From: Loki-b32 sp964493385
GTDB lineage: Archaea > Asgardarchaeota > Lokiarchaeia > Sigyniarchaeales > SOKP01
DNA length: 64,000 bases
Direction of reading: 5' to 3'
NCBI GenBank assembly: GCA_964493385.1
Contig: CAZBNW010000001.1
Span: forward strand, 1-64,000
The notes under the pieces were generated by a model. That model worked only from the letters and a program-made list of their open reading frames with translations, did no database searches and was not told the origin of the DNA. Position 1 is the first letter of the stretch. Every line of letters starts with the position of its first letter. A program made the translations under genes and the position numbers. Shown here piece after piece: positions 43,727 through 52,794 of this stretch.

Positions 43727-44254
43727 TTATTTGCTTATATCTTCAAGACATGCTTTTGCGATCTTTTCAAACGCTAATTCTACTTTTTCTCCTGTCTTGG
43801 CTGATGTCTCCATATATTCACAATTTAGCCTTTTTGCTAAATCTTCTGCTTCTATCCGATCTACTTCTCTTTCTAAATCAACTTTATTACCTAAAAGTAA
43901 CATTGGTATAGTTTTTTTCACCGTTTTTTTAATAGAACTTACCCATCCAGGAATTTTTAGAAGAGTTTGACTAGATGATAAATCAAAAACGCCAAGTGCG
44001 GCGTTACTACCTTTAAAATAGATCGTTCGAAGCTTGTGAAATTGTGGTTGCCCTCCGATATCCCAGAGAAGGAGGCGCACAGTTTTTTCATCAAGTTCAA
44101 CGTCTTTGATTAAAAAATTACTACCTATAGTTTTTTTTAAATCATCACTGAAGTAATCTTTTATATAGCGCAATAAAAGAGATGTTTTACCTACACCACC
44201 AGGTCCAAAAAGAGTTATTTTAAATTTATATTGAGAATTTGGACTCATCATCAA
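43727..44254 (-). CDS. Ras/Arf-like small GTPase
   Basis: A 175-residue GTP-binding protein, a hallmark of Asgard genomes. G-motifs are complete: G1 GPGGVGKT (17-24), G2 Thr in KTIGS (41-45), G3 WDIGGQ (64-69), G4 NKVD (123-126) and G5 TSAK (150-153). The G3 glycine pair is Arf/G-alpha-like, while the rest is Ras/Rab-like. Asp65 is retained and Gln69 is the likely catalytic Gln. There is no C-terminal prenylation Cys and no N-terminal Gly2, so membrane binding would need a partner. Effectors are unknown. Confidence 0.95.
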   Translation of the reverse strand: MMMSPNSQYKFKITLFGPGGVGKTSLLLRYIKDYFSDDLKKTIGSNFLIKDVELDEKTVRLLLWDIGGQPQFHKLRTIYFKGSNAALGVFDLSSSQTLLKIPGWVSSIKKTVKKTIPMLLLGNKVDLEREVDRIEAEDLAKRLNCEYMETSAKTGEKVELAFEKIAKACLEDISK

Positions 44255-44450
44255 TCTCCTCGTAGAAAATAAATATTTAGAGTATTTCTTTTAATGTCAG
44301 ATATAAAATTTTTTATATAATTTAAATTACTTTAGTGAATTTTATTATTAATTAATTCATTTCTTATTATTTCATATTATCTTTCAAAGATATTTATATC
44401 TTTATAATATAGCCTAATTATTTTTTATATTACTCTAAATGAGATCTCTT

Positions 44451-45716
44451 TCACGATTTTTTCTTTTTTTGTCCTGCACTTCCAATTTTTCTCATAATCC
44501 ATTCAGGTGTTCCAACACCGTTAAAATATTTCAACCAAATATACATAAGTAAACCTAAAAAGCCACAATAACCAACCCAAACAATTGGTAAAAATATTAT
44601 TGAAAATTGACCAGCATATAATGGAAGAAATAGATATTGAATTAAAAAAAGAGAGAGACTTGTTTTTCCATAAAATAAGACTAATTTTATCACATCATTA
44701 GATTTCTTTTTTATATCGATAAAATAAAAGAATATTGCAATAAGTAAAAAAGCAACACCGAGATTGTAGAACATATTTTGGGCACTACATCTTATCATAA
44801 AAAGTGGCATTCCTCCAAATTTAAAATAATTTTGTTGATTAGCGATATGCAATAAATCAATATGTAAATATTCTGATCGTACAATTATACCTGGAGATGA
44901 TTGAGTTCCAGGAATTAAGCGTGCCAATCCTGTTTCCCATATATTAAAAGCAACTCCCCTAGGAACAATTATGAATATCCCTAGTAATACAAATACAATA
45001 CCATAGATGGAAAATATTCGGAATAACTTATAATAAGCTTCTTTGGTCCCTTTCATCATCGCATCGTAAAGAAACTCACCAAATATTGTAGACATGAAAC
45101 AAACTGCTAAGTATGGTAAAATTGGTACTTGAGGAAGTGGAGAAGTTATAATAAAATGTAGGATAGTTATTACTATATTTCCCTCCTTAAATTCATAGAG
45201 GAGTTCTCGAATCCAAGGAGAGAAGTAAATAATTAATATACCAATCACTGCACGCGTAATCCTATTGAATTTTATTGCATAATAAGAGAAAATCTGAGAG
45301 AATCCAATGAACATTAGTATGTTCCAACCCCATAAATTTGCTGGGAAAGGAACATTTACCCCTGATGTGAATAAAGAAATTGGATTGAAAAGCACACCTA
45401 TAATAATAATTACTAATCCTCTTGTCAAAATCCCATTGCGAATTGCCTTTTCTGACATTTTTCCTTTTTTTTTTTTATAACTGAAAACTACACTAAGAGC
45501 CGAAAGAAAAACGAATAAAGAAGGACCAAGAACATCCATAAATGCAAAAACTAGTCCATATACATAGATCCAATCGCTATCTAACCAACTGAGACCTACA
45601 TGAGCCAAGATTATCCAAACTATTGCAAATCCTTTAACATAGTCTATTGAACCAATACGTTTTGATGCATCATTTTTAATATCACTGTTTAATTCTTCTT
45701 CAATTATTATTGACAT
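44451..45716 (-). CDS. Membrane acyltransferase, HGSNAT / DUF1624-like (paralogue A)
   Basis: A 421-residue membrane protein with about 10 helices. RIGSIDYVKGFAIVWIILAH at the N-terminus and LDVLGPSLFVFLSALS-like text match heparan-alpha-glucosaminide N-acetyltransferase-like proteins, with a conserved His in the first helix. These enzymes move acyl groups to sugar or lipid head groups at the membrane. It is paralogous to 47240-48664 (the same GxSIDxxKGFAIV start and GVGxPEWxM end). A GT-C glycosyltransferase gene lies between the two. The acyl donor and acceptor are unknown. Confidence 0.8.
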   Translation of the reverse strand: MSIIIEEELNSDIKNDASKRIGSIDYVKGFAIVWIILAHVGLSWLDSDWIYVYGLVFAFMDVLGPSLFVFLSALSVVFSYKKKKGKMSEKAIRNGILTRGLVIIIIGVLFNPISLFTSGVNVPFPANLWGWNILMFIGFSQIFSYYAIKFNRITRAVIGILIIYFSPWIRELLYEFKEGNIVITILHFIITSPLPQVPILPYLAVCFMSTIFGEFLYDAMMKGTKEAYYKLFRIFSIYGIVFVLLGIFIIVPRGVAFNIWETGLARLIPGTQSSPGIIVRSEYLHIDLLHIANQQNYFKFGGMPLFMIRCSAQNMFYNLGVAFLLIAIFFYFIDIKKKSNDVIKLVLFYGKTSLSLFLIQYLFLPLYAGQFSIIFLPIVWVGYCGFLGLLMYIWLKYFNGVGTPEWIMRKIGSAGQKKKKS

Positions 45717-45913
45717 TCTTGATCCTACTCTATTTATTATTAAGTGAATAAGGAAAACATTAATTTCCTAACTAAAATTGTTATATTATTATTATTGAAC
45801 ATTTAAACTATTTAAAACCTTTTTGTTACCATTATGTTAGTTTAATATAAGAGCAGTTCTAAGCGTAAAAAACTCTATTTTTAAGAGTAGTTTTTATAAC
45901 ATTTCTAAAAATT

Positions 45914-47197
45914 CTATCTAACTTGATTTACATAATATACAACTAAGCAGTAGTATAATAACATCAATAATATTAATCCTCCCGCATTAAAAGGGAAAAA
46001 TTTATAGGATAGATAAAAAATTCCCCAGAAAATAACCATCAGTATAGCTATTAGATAATGAAGATATTTGAATAGTTTATACGATTTAAAATTTTTATTG
46101 ATGAGAATGAAAAAAATCAAGAAGGGCGCCAAAACGACAATATGATGAGGCCAAGAATCAAAATAAACAATTAGCATTATTAATATCCCTGCTAAATATC
46201 CATTGATTAAATTAATCGGGTGATTTGAGTTTTGAATATATAGAAAAAATATTGGAACTAAGATTAGTATGGCTATTATAATAAAAATTAAAAAACCATT
46301 AATATCTACTTTAATCAATTGCAGGAAAATTAAGATTATCCTAGTAAGACTGAATGATGGATTGATTTTTAACCCCCCTTCAATGGCATATGTATATTTT
46401 CCAGCAAGATTAACATCAATAAAATCTATTAACATTTGCGGATAAATTATAAAGTAAACTCCCGAGATCAATATTAAAATCACAGATCCTAGCAATCTCA
46501 TAACAGTTTTTTTAAAATTAAAAATAAATTTCCTAGCTTCTCTATTATAGTTTAAAACTATTAAAAAAGGTAAAACAAAAATTAATGTTGGTCTAATTGA
46601 AACTCCTAATCCTAATAAAAATCCTCCTAACAAATCATTCTTAACTCCTCCTTTCAAAAAATAAAAAAGTGAAGAAAGAATGAAAATTGAAACTAAAATA
46701 TTAATCTGTCCTAAGAAATAATTCATAAATTGCGGGAGCATTATTAGAAAAAGAGCACTTTGATGAAGAATGGATTCGTTTTCTGGTTTATCAAAGATAT
46801 CTCTAAAAGTTTTTAATTTATAATATAAATTAGAGCTATTACTTAAGCTCTTATAAATCTGAATGATTTTATAGATCAAATAAATAATTAAAATGTTTAG
46901 AAAGAAATTGAAAATTTGGAATATAAAATAGCCCAATTCTAATCCCAAAATTGAAAAAGGTGTAAAAAAATAAGCTGAAATTGGTAAATATCTAAATGGA
47001 AAAGGGGAAAGCAAAGAGTTATATAAATTTGGTAAATCTTCTAACACATTCAAACCAGCATAATAAAATGACAAATAATCATTTTCATTAATACTCATTA
47101 AAGGGCTATCTAAAAAATAAAAGAAAATGAAAGTTAAGATCAAATAGAAAGCATTGACAATACAAGCTATGAAAAAAAATAATCGAGTTTTATACAT
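45914..47197 (-). CDS. GT-C glycosyltransferase, GT87-like
   Basis: A 427-residue membrane protein with 10-12 helices. DYLSFYYAGLNVLEDLPNLY followed by FRYLPISAYFF is typical of GT87/DUF2029 mannosyltransferases, which use polyprenol-phosphate-linked sugars; the Asp before the first YxxG part is the expected catalytic residue. It lies between two membrane acyltransferase paralogues, all on the minus strand, so the trio probably builds or modifies a surface glycan or lipid. No gene overlap; gaps are 42 and 197 bp. Confidence 0.82.
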   Translation of the reverse strand: MYKTRLFFFIACIVNAFYLILTFIFFYFLDSPLMSINENDYLSFYYAGLNVLEDLPNLYNSLLSPFPFRYLPISAYFFTPFSILGLELGYFIFQIFNFFLNILIIYLIYKIIQIYKSLSNSSNLYYKLKTFRDIFDKPENESILHQSALFLIMLPQFMNYFLGQINILVSIFILSSLFYFLKGGVKNDLLGGFLLGLGVSIRPTLIFVLPFLIVLNYNREARKFIFNFKKTVMRLLGSVILILISGVYFIIYPQMLIDFIDVNLAGKYTYAIEGGLKINPSFSLTRIILIFLQLIKVDINGFLIFIIIAILILVPIFFLYIQNSNHPINLINGYLAGILIMLIVYFDSWPHHIVVLAPFLIFFILINKNFKSYKLFKYLHYLIAILMVIFWGIFYLSYKFFPFNAGGLILLMLLYYCLVVYYVNQVR

Positions 47198-47239
47198 TAG
47201 AAATCTTATCTTATCTATTCAATAAGCGATTTGATATAT

Positions 47240-48664
47240 TTATTCTGTCGTCTTTCCATTTTCACTGTCTTTACTCAATTTTTTCATGAAATCTTCCATT
47301 TTTTTAACTTTTTCACGCTTTCTAATTTTATCATACATCTTTTTAGTTGTTTTCTTAACAGCTTCGCCTGATTTTTGACCTATTCTACCTAATTGAACCA
47401 TTAACCATTCAGGGGATCCAACCCCTTTAGCATACTCCATCCAAACATACATAAAGATCCCTAAAAATCCTATATAAGCAGAAGCAATAATTAAGAAAAA
47501 AGCTACACCAAATTGATTAAAGAAAAGTGAAAGGAATAGGAAGTGAATTATGAATAAGCTTAAGGAAACTTTGCCGAAATATATTAATGTATTGATGAGG
47601 TCATTGGATTTATTCTTGATATCAATAAAATAAAAGAAAATGGCAATAATTAATAATGCAGCACCTTGATTATAAAACATATTTGCACTTGTTCCTCTTA
47701 TTAAGAAATTTGGCATTCCAGGAATTATAAAATAATTTTGATTATTGGCAATTGCTAATAAACCTAAATGAGGATATTCAGATAATTCCATAGTGCCCCC
47801 CATGATAGTTGGAGTTTGTAGCGCCCAGCCGGGTTGCCAATCGGCAAGATTTAGCCCACTAGGAAAGGGAGCAAAAATTCCAACTAAAATAAAAATTATG
47901 CCCCAGACAAAAAATATCCTAAACAAACCAATGTAAGCATCTCTCGTTCCTTTATTCATTGCTTCAAAGATATATTCACCAAAAATGGTAGAAATAAAAC
48001 ATATTGAAACCCAAGGAAGAAGAGTTAGATGAGGGGTTGGAGAGGTTATAATATAATGGAAAATACTTAATAATATATTTCCTGTCTCTTTACCTTCATA
48101 AAGAATAGCTCTTAAAAAGGGAGAGAGAATGATTATTATTATTCCTATTATAATACGGTTAGACCTTTTTAATTTTAAGATATAAAAAGAAAAAATTTGA
48201 GAGAATCCTATAAATGTAATAATATTCCAGCCAAAAATTATTACAACAACTTCTCCTGTTTTTAGATCAACACCTATTATATTAGTAAGCATTCCTAAAA
48301 CAATCATTACAATACCACGAGTAAAAATACGATTTCGGATAATTTTTGGGTGTATAATACCTTCTTTTCTTTTAATACTAAATATTACACTTAAGGCTGA
48401 AAGGAACACGAATAAAGAAGGGCCAAGAATATCTAAGAGGGCAAAAAGGAGTCCATAAAGATACAATGAATCGGCATCAAGCCATCCTTGCGCTGTATGA
48501 GCTAATATTACAAAGACTATAGCAAAACCTTTTAAAAAGTCTATTGATGATATTCTTCTAGGCGATGCGTAATCTCTTATATCTTCAAGTGGAATTTCTT
48601 GCTTTAAATAATTAAATAGAGGAGGCGATTCTGTTTCTATTTCGGATTCAATTTGTGATGTCAT
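47240..48664 (-). CDS. Membrane acyltransferase, HGSNAT / DUF1624-like (paralogue B)
   Basis: A 474-residue paralogue of the 44451 protein. The core has ISSIDFLKGFAIVFVILAH, about 10 helices and VGSPEWLMVQLGRIGQK. It differs by a longer N-terminus of about 40 residues and a charged C-terminal tail of about 50 residues (KKTTKKMYDKIRKREKVKKM) that is cytoplasmic. It is the upstream gene of the three. The function is as for the paralogue: presumed acyl transfer to a membrane-linked sugar or lipid. Confidence 0.8.
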   Translation of the reverse strand: MTSQIESEIETESPPLFNYLKQEIPLEDIRDYASPRRISSIDFLKGFAIVFVILAHTAQGWLDADSLYLYGLLFALLDILGPSLFVFLSALSVIFSIKRKEGIIHPKIIRNRIFTRGIVMIVLGMLTNIIGVDLKTGEVVVIIFGWNIITFIGFSQIFSFYILKLKRSNRIIIGIIIIILSPFLRAILYEGKETGNILLSIFHYIITSPTPHLTLLPWVSICFISTIFGEYIFEAMNKGTRDAYIGLFRIFFVWGIIFILVGIFAPFPSGLNLADWQPGWALQTPTIMGGTMELSEYPHLGLLAIANNQNYFIIPGMPNFLIRGTSANMFYNQGAALLIIAIFFYFIDIKNKSNDLINTLIYFGKVSLSLFIIHFLFLSLFFNQFGVAFFLIIASAYIGFLGIFMYVWMEYAKGVGSPEWLMVQLGRIGQKSGEAVKKTTKKMYDKIRKREKVKKMEDFMKKLSKDSENGKTTE

Positions 48665-48798
48665 TTCAATCTTATTTATTATTTAATTGGTAATTCAAAA
48701 TCTCAGAAAAATTAATATTTTCAAAACTTATTTTAATATTATTCTTTTTGAATTTTTATAATTTTTCAATTTGAATGAAAAAATTTGTATGACATTTT

Positions 48799-49230
48799 AT
48801 GGAACTTAGAAAGCACTTAAATACATCTATAATAGGTTTAATTGGTTCTATAATAATAATATTGTCTGAATTTTTTTCATGGTTTTCTGATTCTAGCTTA
48901 ATTGAGATTTATATTGATACTATATCTGTGGCTATCGCAGATGCATTTTTATTTCTATTTCCACTAATGAGTGGTATCATTTGTCTAATCGCTAGTATTT
49001 TAGTTATTTATAAAATAGAGTTAAAAGTTAAATCTGTTATAATATTTTTCATTGGTTTAGGCTTTTTGATAATATTTTTTGTTGATTATATTACGATTAT
49101 TATTTCATTATTAGGATACCTCCCTAATGCGCGTATTGGATTATATTTAGGAGTCGCTGGATTCCTTTTAATACTAATTAATATAATAAATGTATTAATG
49201 ACTATAGAAAAACACACGGATGGTAATTAA
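48799..49230 (+). CDS. Four-helix membrane protein
   Basis: A 143-residue protein with four predicted membrane helices (about 12-30, 45-70, 80-105, 112-135) and no recognised motif. It is followed directly by the membrane-bound ArsR-like regulator, whose reading frame opens only a few bases after this stop, so the two are probably one transcript. It may be a partner of that regulator. Function unknown. Confidence 0.7.
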   Translation: MELRKHLNTSIIGLIGSIIIILSEFFSWFSDSSLIEIYIDTISVAIADAFLFLFPLMSGIICLIASILVIYKIELKVKSVIIFFIGLGFLIIFFVDYITIIISLLGYLPNARIGLYLGVAGFLLILINIINVLMTIEKHTDGN

Positions 49231-49232
49231 GA

Positions 49233-50114
49233 ATTTCAGAAAAACCTAATGAAACTGAGAATGAATCAAATGGGCAAGATTCTGAATCAAGTTTTTATTA
49301 TGCTCTAGGTCATGAGCTTAGAAGAAGAATAATTAAAATTATTGGAGATAATGAGTTCACATCCTTTACCGTCCTAAAAAAAGAGCTTAGAGTAAGTACT
49401 GGGACAATTTATCATCATTTAGATACTCTGTCAGAGTTAATAGAGCAAAGACAAGATAAAAAGTATTATTTAACAGAATTAGGAGTTTATGCATATAACT
49501 CTTTAAAGGATAACATTGAAACAATTAAATCCCCTACTAGAGCATTCAAATCCCCAATTTTAAGAAAATTAATGTTACTAACTTCTAAAAGATTCATTCT
49601 TTTCGAGAAAGAAGATAAAATTTACACTATTTTAATATCTGTTGGTATTATTGCCCTAGGCACCATTTTTTGTGGATTAAATGGTTTTTCCTCTTTTCTA
49701 TTATTTTTTTTAGAAAATACTCAAATAGGTTCGGATATATTTTTTCAATTTTTAATTAGTTTTAGTTTCATAATTAACTTTTTTATATTTTTCATCATAA
49801 TAGAAGGCATTTCTCGATTATTTTACAATAAGAAGGAAAATACTTGGAGTTTTTTTATTTCTTTTGCGATTATTGAATTTCCAATGATTTTGTATCTTAT
49901 ACTCCACTTGATTTTCAAATCTTCAGGTATAATATATCTCAGTATAGTTAATTTAATTGACAAAGTACTGTTAATTGTTTTCCAAGTCTGGTCCTTATGG
50001 TTATTATCATACAGTTTATGTGTAAAGAAAGGATTAAAAATTGAAAGTAGTCTAATTATTTCTTTATTGCTTCATTATGGTGGTTTTACAATAATTTTAT
50101 TTATGCTGGTTTAA
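49233..50114 (+). CDS. ArsR-like winged-helix protein with C-terminal membrane domain, non-canonical start
   Basis: About 293 residues. The N-terminal part has a winged helix: FYYALGHELRRRIIKII, then GTIYHHLDTLSELIEQ and YYLTELGVYAY, the order of ArsR/archaeal regulators. From about residue 115, five membrane helices follow. In this frame the open reading extends back to a TAA at 49224-49226 with no ATG, GTG or TTG before the winged helix; the first plausible start is ATT at 49233. The first standard start is the ATG at 49572, which would remove the DNA-binding domain. Its end overlaps the ATP-grasp gene by 14 bp in convergent orientation. It may sense a membrane signal. Confidence 0.72.
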   Translation: MSEKPNETENESNGQDSESSFYYALGHELRRRIIKIIGDNEFTSFTVLKKELRVSTGTIYHHLDTLSELIEQRQDKKYYLTELGVYAYNSLKDNIETIKSPTRAFKSPILRKLMLLTSKRFILFEKEDKIYTILISVGIIALGTIFCGLNGFSSFLLFFLENTQIGSDIFFQFLISFSFIINFFIFFIIIEGISRLFYNKKENTWSFFISFAIIEFPMILYLILHLIFKSSGIIYLSIVNLIDKVLLIVFQVWSLWLLSYSLCVKKGLKIESSLIISLLLHYGGFTIILFMLV

Positions 50115-51396
50115 CGAGTTTAAAATTTAGATTTTTTAGAGATTGAATTATTTCATTCACTCTTATCTTCGATGAGGCTAAATTCTTCATTTTTGTAGCA
50201 ATAAAACACGAGAATTGGTTTGAATTATTAAGAGAAATTGGAGGTGTGACAAATTCAGGGATCTGTTTCATTAAAGAAGGTATTAACTTTTCATATAATT
50301 CTTCCTTATCTTTGAATTCATTAATATAAAAATCAACTCTGGTAAAGTGTGAATGATTGAGAATTTTTATTTCTACTGATTCTAAATTATTTGTTTTGGA
50401 ATTTAGAATTAGTTCTGCGCAATTTAGATTAATTGTATTTCTTAACCCTATGTATGAAGTAGTTAACCTAGGATTAATCTCTATAAAATATAAAGTAGAA
50501 GGGTATTTTTCTATGAAATCGATGCCAAAATAACCTTCAATTTTAGAGAAATTGATTTTTTTCATAACAACTGATAATTCTTTAAGTATTTCTTTATAAT
50601 TTTCTAAAGGAGTATACCCCCCAAAATATTCAGATTTTAGATTTTTTATACTAATATCCTGCGAATTCACACTCAGAATAATTGGATGCAAAACTAATAA
50701 ATTTGGAGCACCTATCAATGAAAGACTTGAATCCCTCCCTTCAATAAATTCTTGAAGTATAAAATTCCTTTTATTATCATATTTTCTATTTAATTCTTTA
50801 AAAAAATCTAATATTTGATATTCTTTTTCAAAATAATAAATAGATTCTGCTCCAACTCCATCTTCTGGTTTAATCACAATTGGGCATTTCAATTTTCTAT
50901 ATTTTTGAATTATGAAATCTAATTCTAAAATTTCCCTTTTGTAAGGGATTTTGTAAGTTCTTGGAGTTAAAACCTCATTTTTTTTAAAATATTTATACAC
51001 TCTTATTTTTGAGGTACCAAGTTTAATACCTTTTAAATTTGTACTTAAAATTATTTTATTAGAGTTTTTAGCAATTTTAGTTAATTCAAAAAGAATATTT
51101 GAGGATTCTGGAGCAATTATAAAAATATATTTACAATCTCTCACATAATTTTTAAAGATTTTTATATAATTTTCATTAGCAGTTATTTTTTTTATAACAT
51201 CAGCTTCTAAAAATTTTGATAAGAAGAAAATCCTATAATCTAAAAATGTAAGAATCTCAAAATCCAACGCTTTAAAATCTGTTATAATCGATCTTAACAT
51301 ACCAAAACCTTCACAAAAAAGTGGAATGGGTATATTAACTTTACTAAAACCGCCACCAGAGACAAATTCAAAAATAAAAATTAAATTTTTACTCAT
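50101..51396 (-). CDS. ATP-grasp ligase, MfnD-like
   Basis: A 431-residue ATP-grasp enzyme. The N-terminal part (FIFEFVSGGGF and EGFGMLRSIITDF) and the ATP-binding segments PIVIKPEDGVGAESIYYF, LQEFIEGRDSSLSLIG and YFIEINPRLTTSYIG suggest tyramine-glutamate ligase MfnD of methanofuran synthesis. This is the closest match I recognise, but other carboxylate-amine ligases share the fold. Glu and Asn in EINPR bind metal and ATP. No other methanofuran gene is nearby. Confidence 0.72.
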   Translation of the reverse strand: MSKNLIFIFEFVSGGGFSKVNIPIPLFCEGFGMLRSIITDFKALDFEILTFLDYRIFFLSKFLEADVIKKITANENYIKIFKNYVRDCKYIFIIAPESSNILFELTKIAKNSNKIILSTNLKGIKLGTSKIRVYKYFKKNEVLTPRTYKIPYKREILELDFIIQKYRKLKCPIVIKPEDGVGAESIYYFEKEYQILDFFKELNRKYDNKRNFILQEFIEGRDSSLSLIGAPNLLVLHPIILSVNSQDISIKNLKSEYFGGYTPLENYKEILKELSVVMKKINFSKIEGYFGIDFIEKYPSTLYFIEINPRLTTSYIGLRNTINLNCAELILNSKTNNLESVEIKILNHSHFTRVDFYINEFKDKEELYEKLIPSLMKQIPEFVTPPISLNNSNQFSCFIATKMKNLASSKIRVNEIIQSLKNLNFKLVKPA

Positions 51397-51530
51397 TTTT
51401 AAAGTAATTTTTTAATATTCAGATTTTTATAGATTAGTCATTCTTTAAAATGTTTTGATAGATTAGTTTTAAAATGATGTTTGAATTATTTAATTTAACT
51501 AAATTTAATAAAAAACTATAAGATTTTATT

Positions 51531-52763
51531 ATGACTTTTTTTACAGAAGAATTAATGCAGAGAATACGTTATCTGCATTTCAAAATAAAACATTTAGAAG
51601 ATGCTTTAGAAAAAGAAGATGAACACTTTAGTTTAGATGATCTAAATCTTATATTAGAGTATACTAAGATTTTAAATATTAATTATGAAAATGAAAATCA
51701 TAAAGAGATTTTAAAAGATTTAGATATTACCCCTATTTTTCTTGACCCTTTAGCTAACAGTGATATTGAAATTCAAGATATAATGTTTGAATGTGCTCGT
51801 GCATTATGGGTTATGGCAAAAGCTTATTCCCAATTATCTGAAAAATATGAAGAGGAAGAAGAATGGGAAAATGCTATTATTGCGATGACTGAATGCAGTA
51901 AAATATATAAAACAGCTGCTTATTTTAGCGCTGCTGTTGCTTATCAAAGAGAGATGGGTTTAACTCTTACTTCTGAAAATTTAGAGTTAAATTCAGAAGA
52001 ATCAAGAATTCTTGCTCAAAGTATCGCTGCTTTAAAAGAAGAAAATAATAATAATATTTACTTTTCTTCAAAATTATATGCAGGCCTTAGTTTACTATCA
52101 AAAAGATTATTTTATTTAAAGAAACATGAAGAGAAAAAGAAACAACAAATCAGAGCTCAATTTCACTATGATATGGGAAAATCATGTTATCTCAAAGCAC
52201 GAGCTTCATTAGAATCCTCAATTACATCAATTAATAAAGAAAAAGTTCACCAACTACAACAAAAAGCTTTATGGTATTTTTTAAAAGCAAGAGATATTTG
52301 GGAAGATATGCTAAAAACTCTACCTGTTTCAAGTGAAGAAAAAGAAAATATAGAATTAAATTTATCTATTGTAAAAGATAATTTAAAAGAAAATGATGTA
52401 GAACAATTGCAATATGAAGAAATAAAGAAGATCCAAGATCCTGAACCAATAATTATTATTCCAGAAAATTTAGCGCCATTTGTCCCAAAAAGCATTATAT
52501 ATCTGACAAAATTTGTTCCTAAAGATTTAAATATTAAACGATTTAAGTCATACCAAAGAAAGAAGTTGGAAGAAAAAATTCCCTATAGTAAAAAAGAAAA
52601 ATTAATTGATAAGAAGGCTGGAGTCGTAAGAACAATTAATGAATTAAAGGTGTTAAAAGAAAATAATGAGATAGAAGTAGATAAGTTTGCTGAACTAATG
52701 GAAAAATATTCTACAAAATTAGAAATGATTGGTTCTGCTATAGAAAAATTAGCGAAAAAATAA
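51531..52763 (+). CDS. Long helical protein, possible BRO1-domain-like
   Basis: A 410-residue soluble protein, almost all helix. It has alternating helices with a possible TPR-like character (ALWVMAKAYSQLSEKYEEEE, ARASLES, KARDIWEDM). The segment around 130-260 and a following Pro-rich link IPENLAPFVPKS resemble the order of BRO1 domains in ALIX/Bro1, which bind ESCRT-III. The C-terminal 60 residues are a coiled coil. This assignment is by style only; a TPR or generic helical scaffold is equally possible. No ESCRT gene is in the window. The start at 51531 is the first ATG. Confidence 0.6.
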   Translation: MTFFTEELMQRIRYLHFKIKHLEDALEKEDEHFSLDDLNLILEYTKILNINYENENHKEILKDLDITPIFLDPLANSDIEIQDIMFECARALWVMAKAYSQLSEKYEEEEEWENAIIAMTECSKIYKTAAYFSAAVAYQREMGLTLTSENLELNSEESRILAQSIAALKEENNNNIYFSSKLYAGLSLLSKRLFYLKKHEEKKKQQIRAQFHYDMGKSCYLKARASLESSITSINKEKVHQLQQKALWYFLKARDIWEDMLKTLPVSSEEKENIELNLSIVKDNLKENDVEQLQYEEIKKIQDPEPIIIIPENLAPFVPKSIIYLTKFVPKDLNIKRFKSYQRKKLEEKIPYSKKEKLIDKKAGVVRTINELKVLKENNEIEVDKFAELMEKYSTKLEMIGSAIEKLAKK

Positions 52764-52794
52764 ATTCAATCTACTTGGAATTTAAAGTTCTTCC

